Source: Corylus avellana (Eukaryota; Streptophyta; Magnoliopsida; Fagales; Betulaceae). From it: a stretch of 64,000 nucleotides of DNA. Positions 1 to 12,000 of the stretch are shown here, piece by piece. The translations under genes and the position numbers were made by a program. The notes beneath the pieces were generated by a model, which was given only the letters and a program-made list of their open reading frames with translations, was not told the DNA's origin and did no database searches. Every line of letters begins with the position of its first letter. The first letter of the stretch is position 1. The stretch spans positions 25,049,743 to 25,113,742 of the forward strand of contig NC_081541.1 of NCBI RefSeq assembly GCF_901000735.1. Direction: 5' to 3'.

Positions 1-3000
1 CAGAATTGTCGGATATGATACTATTTTGATGAATAGTTTATTGACTTCTCCTGGTCAAGGTAGCATCTGATTCTTTGGGTGCATCACATTACATGTTTAT
101 ATGTTAAATCTCAGTCACTCTCACACTGTTAGACTATCTTCTTGTTATTCTCTTTCTTGTTTAATTATTATTTTCTGTCATTATTGCATTGACATGTATA
201 AACAGATGTCAATTTGTCACACATTATGATCTAGTCTATGATCCTCTTGTTGTGGTACAAAAATCAATTTTCCATTGCTATATGATTTTATTAAGGCAAT
301 ACTTTTCAGTCCCATTTGTTTATGAATAACATCTCTCATTGAATCAATATCTGGTTGTTTTGTCTTTCTTTCTATGTCCTCTTTGCACATGTTCGAATCA
401 TAATGCTTCTGTTAAATGGCCTTCTTTTGGTATTTAACCGAACTTGTGTGTGGTTCTAGCAGTTCTATACATCCGTTGACCCATGCTAGCTGTTTTGTTT
501 CCTTCTAAATGTCTCTAATTTTCATGTGGCTGAAGTGAAGCGTGGTTGACTTTTTTTTTTTTTTAATTGTATATTCTGATGTAAATCAATGCTAACTCTA
601 GAATCGACCTTTTGATGGTCAGTTGGACATGATCCATCTGTGTTGAATTATCATAGCATTAATATGAAGCATGGATTGAGCCAGTCAGTGTGTTTTTTTG
701 CATGGTTAGTTTGATTTAGTTGATGGTTTTATTTTGTCTAAGCATCTTTTGGTACTTCATTGCAGGGTATCTTTATAATTATCAAACAAAGGAGTTTTAT
801 AATCTTAGTTATGCACAAGTACCCCCAGAAGGTCCTGCAAGATTTGGAGGTTTGTTGACTGGCGCCTTCTATCTGCATTCATGCAATGTTTTCTTACATT
901 GAGTTTGCAACATCCAGTTGTGCAATGTCATGAGTTTTGCTTTGTGTAAATAATAATAAGAGTATTGATCTAGGGGAAGTCATGCGTATATTGTCCATGC
1001 ATCAAATTAGGAGGCATATAGGATGATTAATGTATTAACCAACTAAAACCTTGATTACCTTGACTGTCAACTATGGATTATTTGAAACTGAGGGCAGGGT
1101 GCTAGCACCTGCAGCAGTGTGTGTCAGATATTACCATAGGCTGAGTTATATAAGGTTTGTAAACCATGAGTGTTGCTGAATCTGACTTGTCATGAGCTAT
1201 TATTTGGTAGTTATTCTTATTATTTGTTGTATATGCTAAAAAGGGTAATCTTGGGTCATGGAGTACACTTTGAATAACGTTGAAAAATTTATTTCTTTTC
1301 ATAATAGTAGCGTAAATCTCTCCAAGTATAGCAGGCTGCGTCTACTTGGACTCGCATGTGTAGGTCAAAGTGGTTTGGTTTGACTCTCAACCCAGTTTCA
1401 GGGGATGTCCATATATTAACTCCTTTGAATATCTCCAAATAGAAATGAGTTGGCTAGTTGGATTTGGCTTGGGCAATATTTATCGTCTGTGATCTTACTT
1501 TGACCTGCATTTGCTTCATTGCCAGGTTTACCCCAAGGTTTTCGTCTTAAGTAATAGAACTCAGGAACTTGTGTGGGAGGGTAGAGGATTTTCTCAACAG
1601 GAGAGTTAAATCATTCATCTTTTGATGAGTAAGATAATCATTCAAGTCACTGAAATAATTCTACATCAGTTTTTATTTTAGAAAAAATGCCAAACTTGGT
1701 TTGAATGATGTTATCATTTGGTCAATTTACCACCATTCTGTCCACAGATTTTTACTATTCATTACCATTATAAAAGCATGTAAATGGCTGAAAGAAACTA
1801 TATTTCCGTTACTTGTGTGTTCTTTTGTCACTTTGCCACCATCATTATTATTGTTATCTTACTAATGTTGTTCACTCTTTTAATTTTTTCTTTAATTTTG
1901 TCCTTATGCATGCTTAGATCCTATGCTACATGGATACTTCACTCATTTTGATGTGTCTGCGTAGCACGATTCTCCAAATCATTTACAGTCCAGGGTGCTC
2001 TTGAGATGGTTTTTTAGGGTGTGTTAAATGTTCATGGCTATTGAAAATGCTATTTTCAGATAGCCCGAAGAAACTTTCCTTTTGAAAAGAAATAAATTAG
2101 TGAGACCTTATAAAGATTTAGGCAAAGAAACATCAGGAAAATTTATAATCATAATTTGGTTATGGGCAAATTAAGCTCTTAGGAGTGTAATATCTTAGAT
2201 GGTGTCCATGATTCTTCATGTTTACTCCTTTTTGTGTTTTTTTGGGGGGCTGTGGGGAGAGGAGGGTGGGTTGGGGGTTACCATTAGAGAGGAAGCCAAC
2301 TTACATAGGATAGTTTTAGGTAAACCTGTCTACAGGCACTTGTGGTGGTAGGCTTTAGGATAGGAGAAGTTATAATTTTAGGATTTGTTATGGTGAGAGA
2401 ATTGATATAGGGTTTATATAAATTTAAAGTTTGAAAATGTTGTTTTCCTATTGGCTGAAAGTTGCAGAATTTTTTTTTTTTTTTGATAAGTAATGATGCA
2501 TTAAAGAGCGCAGAGGGGCACCACCCAAGTACACAGGAAGTATACAAGAGAACAATTAAGTTGAAGAGAAAGAAGAGAACATAAAAAGAAAGCTAGGGAA
2601 ATTGATCACTAGGGGGGCAAGCCAGCCTACTGTCCAAGTAAAGAGCGTGTACAAAAAGAAATGAACAAGGTCCTCAAGGTTCTTCGACAAATCCTCGAAG
2701 CATCTAGCGTTCCTTTCCTTCCATAAGCACCACATAAGACAGAGGGGAGCCATCTTCCACACTACCGTACTTCAGGATTTACCACCCGACCACCAACTAT
2801 CAAACATCTCCTTGACGCTTCGAGGCATAACCCAACAGATGTTGATCGAGAGAAAATAACATCCCACAAAAAGCGCGCAACCTCACAGTGAAGAAAGAGA
2901 TGATCCAGATGATCCATAGACTCCCCTTCCAATTCACACATACAACATCGATTAATCACAAGAATACCTCTCTTCCGAACATTATCCAAGGTAAGAAATT

Positions 3001-6000
3001 TCCCAAGGGCGGCCGACCAAGCAAAAAACGCCACTCTTGAAGGAACTTTGGTGCGCCAAATACTTTTCTAAGGGAAATGGTTGGACTCTTTAAGGATAAG
3101 CTTACTATAAAAGGAGTGAACCTCAAACTTCCCTTTTCTAGATGGGATCCACCACATCCGGTCCTCTCCTTCCCCACGCAACGAGAGCGAATACAAGAGC
3201 GAGAAAAGGGAGGCTAAGGCCATCTCCTCCCAATCCTGAATTCTTCGAATAAAGGTAACATTCCAATGAACCATACCATTTATGCTCTCCCTGATATCCG
3301 CAATTGAAGCGGCCTCATTGCTAGCAATATTGAAAAGGCCGGGAAAAGCATCCTTGAGGGACATCTCACCGCACCAAATATCCTCCAAAAATTTGACTTT
3401 CAGCCCCAAGCCAGGATCAAATCTAAAATGACAGTGAAACGACTTCCAACCCCTACAAATGTGTTTCCATAACCCCACCCCATGCGAACCGCGAGGAACT
3501 TTAGAGCGCCAACCGCCCCAAAACACCCCATACTTTGCCACTAAAATCCTTCTCCACCAAGCCTCTTCCTCATTGGCAAATCTCCACAACCATTTCTCCA
3601 AAAGAGCTTGATTAAACAACCGCAAACTCCGAATCCCTAGACCATTCTCAGAAATCGGAGTATAAACCTCGTGCCAACTGACCAAGTGAATCTTAGGCTC
3701 GTCATTGAGCCCCTCCCATAAAAAATCCCGTTGAATCTTCTCAATGCGATTCGCCACAGAGGCGGGGATAGGGAAGAGAGACAAAAAATATGTAGGAAAG
3801 TTGGATAAGGTGCTCTTGATGAGGGTGAGCCTAGCTCCCTTGGACAAATACGAACGTTTCCTTCTTGCAATCTTCTCCAACATGTCTTCCCAAATAGCCA
3901 AAAGCTTGAAAGAAGCCCCTAGAGGAAGACCCAGATACTTCAAAGGCAAAAAGCTGGTGCCACATCCCAGAATGCCAGCCAACTCACCCTCACCCGTGCC
4001 TCCGACAGGGACCAAAACAAATTTGGCCCGATTAACTTTCAGCCCAGAGACAGCCTCAAAGCCGATAAGAAGGACTTTAATAAATCTAATTTGGTCAAGG
4101 GCAGTCCCACAAAAAACCAACGTATCATCAGCAAAAAAGAGGTGGGAAACAACAACCCGATCAGACTCACCGGCTCCCACATAAAAACCATTGATGAAAC
4201 CCCTATTGATAGAAACATTAATCATTCTGCTGAACGCCTCCATAACCAAGATGAACAAAAAAGGCGAGAGAGGATCGCCTTGTCTCACCCCACGCGAACT
4301 CTCAAAGAAACCGGATGGAGAACCATTGATCAAAACCGAGAACCGCGCAGACGAGATACAATGCTCAATCAATAAGCACCATTTCTCACCAAGGCCACAC
4401 CTTCTTAGCAAGTAGAGTAAAAACTTCCAATTCATGTGGTCATAAGCCTTTTTCATGTCCAACTTGCACAAGAGACCGGGATCCCCAGATCTGATTCGGC
4501 TGTCAAGGCATTCATTGGCAATAAGAACCGAATCCAAAATATGTCTGCCTTTGACGAAAGCATTCTGCGGATTGAAGATGACCTGATCCATAACTCTCCT
4601 CATTCTATTGGCTAAGTCCTTAGCAATGATCTTATAGGTACCCCCCACAAGGCTGATTGGACGAAAGTCCTTCAGATCGGAAGCCCCATGAGTCTTCGAA
4701 ATAAGAGCCAGAAACGTGGCGTTTAGACTTTTTTTCAAATTTACCTCTATCATGGAACTCCGCAAAAACAGCCATAATGTCCAATTTGATCACATCCCAA
4801 CAATCCTGGAAGAAAGCCATAGAAAAACCATCCGGGCCTGGTGCCTTGTCCCTATCCATATTTTTAACCACCCCCACACCTCCCTTTCCTCGAAAGGAAC
4901 TTCCAACTAGAGGACTCGTCAACATCCAACATGTCAAAGTGGAGATTATCCAACCTCGGTCTCCGGCTAAGAGTCTCCGAGAAGAGCGACTCATAAAAAT
5001 GAGTAATGTGATTACTAATAGCCTCTTGATCAGAAGAAATAGTGCCATTAATCTTCAATGACTTGATGCAATTCTGTCTACGGTTGGCGTTAGTAATCCG
5101 ATGGAAGAATTTCATACACTCATCCCCCTCTTTCAACCATCGGATTCTAGATTTTTGCCTCCAACTGATTTCTTCTTGAGGGAGGGAGGATTCTAACTCC
5201 CTAGCAAGCACCCTTTTCCTCTCAATCTCCTCAGAAGATAAACCCCTCTCTATTTCCGCCTTCTAAAGGGCTTTAAGATCATCCATACTGGCCTTAATAC
5301 AAGCCTCCACATTGCCAAAATCTTGAGCATTCCATCTTTTAATGTCCCTTTTTAGAGCTTGCAGCTTCTTAGAAAGGATGAAACTCGGGGTACCATGAAA
5401 ATGATACGAGGCCCACCAACTGCGAACTTTATCCACAAAGCCCTCCACTTTTAGCCACATATTCTCAAATTTGAAGGGTCTTTTGCCTCCCGAAAAAGGA
5501 TTGCAATCCAGAATAATAGGGGCATGGTCGGAGCAAACCCGGAGCATCCTCTTTTGCCGCATATCCGGATGACGAACCTCCCAATCCGTTGCAGAAATTG
5601 AGTGCAGGAGATTCTATTCAGCAGCTAAGATGGTTCTTTTGGATGGCTTCAGGGACTGTTTATGCTTATCAGCTATGGGCAAACATATAGGGTTTTAGGG
5701 TTTTGATAGGTGAGGAGAAAGGCTTGATATGGGGTTACACAAGGGAGAAGAAAACAGAAAATTTTGTGCTGTTCAGGTGCTGTGACCAGTAAACATGAAC
5801 TGTAATGCCCCTCCAAAATAAATGTGATATCTCACATAATCCATGTACTACTATTACCTCATGAATATCGTAGCGGAAATTGCTATATATATATATTTTA
5901 TTAATTGAACTATATACTTAACAATAATCACCAGAGCACTAGTCCAGAACATACTCGCATTCAATCAATCATAATGTAAGGGATATAGTTTTAGTGGGCC

Positions 6001-9000
6001 TTCAAGTGTAATGGGCCCATTATAATGTGGGCCTTTTAGTATAATAGGTGTTGGGAGTTAGAATTGTGTAGCTGAATGTGGGTTGCATGAATATAAGCAG
6101 CTCAGTTCATTAGAGGTATGAAAATGACTTGAGTGTTTCAGTTGCTTCCATTTGGAGTGGCTTTCTCGAACAACCCATTTATCAATACAGTTTATATATC
6201 CATTTCATCATCATCTTTCCATTATTATCCTATATCTTTCATATTTCATATATAACATCTATACATCTTACAGATTATGAATCGAAGAATAGAAAAACCC
6301 TTAACAATTGGTATCAAAGCCTTCAATCTTACGATCCTACAATGGTATGGTACTACCAAGATGCAGATACACAAGCGCTTCCCAAATGTTATGGGCAGAA
6401 TCCTTCGGCATCGATAGATTAGGATTTACTATTGAGAAAGGTGTTGGAGATGCTAGAAAAATTACAAGAAACTATGAATGAAAGGGCGGAAAACACACGC
6501 CAATTGGTGTGTAAATTGGACAAGTGTGTTGGGATTGCTCAAGAACTTGAAGAAGAAGCGAAAAAGGAGCAAATCATGCCAGCAAAAATGGCTTCTGGTA
6601 TCCCAATGGTATCCATTGAAGAAGAAATTCAAGAAGAAGAACAGATTTTCATTGAAGTTGAGAGAGATTTATACCAGCTATGGTAATACAGAAAACGACA
6701 CTCACCAACCGTTCGATGAAATTCCTCAACCAAGCCAAATGGAGTTAAGCATATTAGAATCTAATGGGGTGGAAATTGTTGGCATTCCTAAAGAAGCGCA
6801 AGAGGCAATGCAAAAAAAAAATGGCAAGCAATGGAAGAGTCAAAGATAGTTCCTAAAGAGGTCCAGAGCAAATAAATTGTTTGCATGCCTGAGAAAGAAC
6901 GAGAACCAATCCAAGGAATTCTTTTAGACATGGAGAGGAATTATTGTGATGTAGAGAAGGTGTTTGATAAAAATCTAGAAAGAAAGTTGGATGATGGTGT
7001 CTTCTTTCAGTGGTGTTTTGATCCCGACAAGAATCCTTTCCTTCTTGAAGAAACCTTCTCCAATCTCTTGTCCAAGACGGTCAAGTACATGAAGTTCGAG
7101 AAGCTACAATTGGCTTATGAGAATGCAGAGAACAAGGCTCAGGAGGTGATTGTGATGTTACTAGTATCAATATGCATGCCCTTGGGTTAGTTCCAGACCG
7201 ACACTGTCCTAGTCGACGTGTCGTATATGTTGGGCTCAAACGATGTCCTATGTGAAATCCGTGAAGGGCCAGAGAACATGTTTGATGAAATGTTGAAGCA
7301 AAAATTTAAGCTAGTGAGTATTTTTGTGCTGGCAAGCATGCACATGAAGCTGCATCTTCAAAAAAATTTTGTTGTCTTGAAGCACCTATGGCGTTGGAAA
7401 TTCCTTGGTGGCGGCCACCGTGGGTGCTGAAAATTGGGGCAGAGGCTTGCAGCACCTTTCACGGAAGATGATGGAAAGCGTGGCCATTAGGGATGGAACC
7501 TGGCTGTGAGGCTAGAAGGTTGTAGAAACTTTGAATGTCTAAAAGAGGGGTGGCATTGCTAGGGGTAAGAGAAAGGGATGGTAAGGATGAAAGTCTTGTT
7601 ATTGAAGGTGGAAGATGGGTTGTTCCTTGCCTTGGGCAGCATGGGGTTTAAAGAGAAAATGGAGGTCAGGTCAGTTGATAGTGCAACAGTCAAATATGGG
7701 GAAGAGGAAGACGCGTTGGATGATGTCTAGGAAATGTGCTGGGTCAAATTGAAAAGTTGAATTTCGCTGGATTCACACATTTTACATTGAGCAACAAGCG
7801 GCATATTTGGAAACAATAAATGTTAGTGTTGGGCACTGTGAACATCTGCAAGAGGTGCCATCATTCTCTGTTGGGCATTGTAAATCTATCTCACAAGGAG
7901 GAATTTTTGCTGCATATATTATAAGCCTTGAGCCTATAAATGACTTGGCATTAAATGGAAGTGGATGTGGCAGGTATAAATGTCAGAGGTGAGAAGGGAA
8001 AAAGCTGGGTGAGAAAAGAGGCATGGAGTATTGTGAACGTCAATTTGGGGGAAATGAAGCATCTTGGGGAGAGAAGCTTACACCACTTTAGCTTGGGTCT
8101 ATAGTCAATCTAGAGAAGTGTGTGGGTTGCTTGACAATTAGCTTAGTGCTTTGGGAAGACAAACGTGCATATGGCAGTTTATGGATAAAGAGTGAAAATG
8201 CATAAATTCAATGCATGATCTTTAGACACCCTTTTATCCGAAGTGGCCATGTTTTTGGTTTGGTACAGGTGTTAGGCAGGAACGACTAAGGAGGTGCTCC
8301 AAAAAGGAAAAAAGTTGACTTACCTTAAGTGGTCTTCGAGAAGATCTTCACGTGCTAGATTAGAAATGATTAGAATTAGTGTGTTGAAACAAAAATATCG
8401 ATTTTTTTTTGTCAACCGTACCTTGTGGTCAAAAATATTGATTACAAGCTACCCCCAACATTATTATTTCTTCTCCTTTTCCCCCTTCTTTTCCTTTTTA
8501 ACTAAATTGGACAACTCCCATTAATTCACCCAATTATTTAACATAACTACTTCTAGACTAATGGTGACTTATATTTGACGTTTGTATCATTTGGTATCAG
8601 AGCCGAATACCATGTCATGAGTTGGAGTCATGGAGGGGGTGACCCATGGGATAGAGTGGGCTTGCTGTGGACCTTAGCTATAGGGCATTGTATTATATTA
8701 CGATTCTAAGTGTCCCACATAACTTAAGTACAAACTTAACCATGTGTATATAAGTTATTGGGCACCCTCCCCTAAGCCGGTTTTGAAGGATGAATTCTAC
8801 CCAAGATTTATATCATTTCATGTGGGACACTTAGAATGGTAACATATCACTATGTTTCCAAATCGAACGTCCACAACGGACCACTTTATCTGATAGGTCA
8901 CTGCTTTCATTACTCAAACCCCATGACATGGAACTTGTCTTTGATGCCAAATGATGCAAACCTCCAGTATAACTCACCCAAGGGCTTATATACACGTGGT

Positions 9001-12000
9001 TAAGATTGTACATAAGCCATGTCCAATTCCATTAATCATCCAATTATTTACCAAGCTAACCGCTATATCTAATTTTATCTTCGGGAATTTTATTACTAAC
9101 ACTTAGTATTATTATTGCCATTTTTTCATCTTCTCATGTGGGATGCAACATCCTCCATTCCTTATAAAAATTATTCGAAATTTGCCTGAAGTGGTTCTTG
9201 CCTCGAGGAACCTTCTAAATCTTTTGGGGTAGATCCTTATGCTTGCTTGCTAGTAGGATGATATCTTCCCCCTCCTCCTTAAGAATCTCTACTACTATTC
9301 AATTATGCCTCGACAACTCAAGATCTATTCTATAAGATATCATAAATGTTGTCTTGCCATACTGTTGGGAAGGTCTACTCCTATGACCTTATGCTGATCT
9401 CTATCTTTGCTGCTAACTCACACCTAATTAACTTGTCAAACACAAGCCCTAGTCCTAGATCCTTGAAGCCAACTTCTCTGACCTAAGCATCGCCTGGTCT
9501 ATTCCTTCAATCCTTAATCATACACCCAATTCCACATGATGCTAAAATCCAGGATTTTTTTTATATATATATATAAGTAATGCATATCATTAATAAGTGT
9601 AGATGGACGCAACCCTAGTACACAGTATGTATACAAAAGGTAACTCCCTTTAAGTATTAAAAGAAGCATAAAAATCCACAAAATCATAAAAAGTTAGAAA
9701 AGTGGGAAATGTTATATGCCACTGTCAATATAGAAAGCGAATTAACCAAGATGTTCTTAAGCTCTTCCATCGGCCTCTCACGATCTTCAAAGCACCTTCA
9801 TTTTGCTCTCTCCAAATACTCCACATTTAGCATAAAGGGGGCATCCTCTGCTAAATTTAACGGCCACCCAACTGCCCTCCATGACAACTTAACTCAATTA
9901 CCCTTCTAGGCATAACCCATTCTACACCGAAAAGGCGAAAAAAACACTCTCCAGAATTCTTTAGCCACTTCACAATGCAGAAAAAGATCAATGAATTCCT
10001 TGCTCCTTGTACATATAATTGTCACGGGGTTCTCTTACTAAACCTCGAGGGGCAAGTCTACAAGTTCCCTTTCAAGTCCCGCATCAGACTAGGTCTATAT
10101 TTTCGTACCTCACATCACGCTAGGACCTCACTGAGACCCCTTTGTCCTATGCTCATTGACTCTGCCAACTTAGTATTGAAATTCCATCACCCATTCTGAG
10201 GGAAGAAATCCTCCTTGAAATTGAACTTCCGGTCCGTAACACCTCTAAACTTTCAAGACTCTTCGGTCCGTACACTTGACGTACTTGCAGGACCTCCTCA
10301 ACTTCCCGGTTTACCACACTTGATCTTAACCTATCTTATTTACTTCCTAACTGCTGGAGCTCAATATATCACCTTCCTAACTCCTTAATGCCTATCTGGT
10401 GCACATTGAAATTCTAAGAAATTAATTTTTGATCCTACAATTACCCCCACTGAGTGATTTCGATGGGTTGGGACAAATCCCCCTTTCATAAGCATGCAAA
10501 AATATATGTGGGGTTCTAAGTCATAATATCATTACAACTAACCCCAAGTTTACCTAAGTTACATGCGCCCAAAATCATCAACGCAACTACATGTTGAAGT
10601 CCTAAAAAATCAAGTCAACTATGATTACATCAAAAAGTGGCACTAGATGCCATCTGACTGAACAGGCAATCACGTGAATCTACAACCTCAAGTCAACATA
10701 AGACTGGCGCAGTCTTCATGACTCAAACATCCACTCCTATTCCTATCCCTCGTTCCCTTTGAGGTGAGTATGTGTCAAGCTTCTCCGTGACTGTCTCACC
10801 CAGGGTAAGAACATACAACCTTACCCACATTGTCAGCCTTTGACTTTTTTCATTTGACACAGCTAGATATCTTGTGGTTGTCTTGGGGACATTCCCTATC
10901 GAAGTGACCTGATTGTCCACATAGTTAGCACCCTTTGGATCCTACTCTACAATCCCCAGTTTGGGATTTGTCACACTTCTAGAACTAGGGTATTGGCAGA
11001 AATGCGGGTAGTGGAACCAGGATCTTTGCTGATCTGATTTGCTATTATAGGCCACTCTCTTCATGGGTCCTTGATCTTCCTTTGGTTGTGATGCCTAGGG
11101 CACTTGCCTTGCCCTTGGTTGATCTGCATTATCACTGACTGGGTAGTTAAAAGTGGCTCTCCTTGCCGCATCGATAACAAACGCTCAAACCCCATCTGCA
11201 TTGTTTCCAATGACACTTGCCAAACTAAGGGCATCGAGGTGTCTGCTTCTTTTTGAATTTTTGGCGCTTGTCGATCTGTGCTCCCTAGGGCAACAACTTC
11301 CCCTTCGGATGCGAAGCGTATTGTTGGCGGAACTCCTCCTCAAACTGGGTCCAAGTAATGGTTTCCTCACTTCCCAACTCTATCAATGAGAGTCCCGCTT
11401 GGTGCGCCACTAGTGTCTTTCTCTTCTCGAAAATTTGTAGGCAGCATGCTTGACCTTTTGCTTCGCCATGCAATCCCTAACCCTGAGCAACTCCTAAATG
11501 TTCGTGAGCCAACTCTATTCTTCCGTTGGGCTCGAGTTCCTGTCAAATGAAGGGTAGAGGTGCTCGTTGAATTTCTTAAAGGAACAACCCTTCTTATCTT
11601 GCCTTGAGTTCCTCCTCCTTGGACATTGGTCACTACTCCCACTAACTGGTTCGCCACTACCTCCAATGCCAGGGTGGCATCGAAGATATCTCGTCTTCTC
11701 ATCCGACTGGGAAGGCCCTTTGCCACCCTCACTTTCCCCATTGCCTTGCTTTGGGTGCATCAACATCTCCTGGAATAAAGCGACCGTTAGTCTCATCCTA
11801 AGCAAATTTTCTCAAAATATTACTTGCAACCTATACCTTATTGCTAAACTCTCCTATCAAACCTGTCCCTTTCCTAAATAATTATAGCCTATGCTCTAGT
11901 ATATATCTTACTCCTACGTCCTATTTCTAGCAAGATCATTTCCTAGGGATCCTCAGAGTTGATTTTCTCTAATACTACCTTGTAACGCCCCACCAAATTA

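Larger units (their letters stand above)
5801..9150 (-). repeat. 3' LTR of the nested element, split by two insertions
   Basis: LTR sequence is seen at 5801-5974, 8451-8557 and 9026-9150 by match to 11981-13088. The first break holds a 2.5 kb retroelement-like insert and the second a 0.47 kb inverted-repeat element. The right end reads GGGATGCAACA at 9140-9150. Differences from the other LTR are numerous, so the insertion is not recent. Confidence 0.78.

Noticed and set aside
3744..5061. Plus-strand open frames over the LINE
   Set aside because: Shadows of the minus-strand reverse transcriptase frame.
6129..7430. Possible host gene with several short frames
   Set aside because: It follows an LTR-like end and primer-binding site, has charged gag-like content with many breaks and no conserved host domain.
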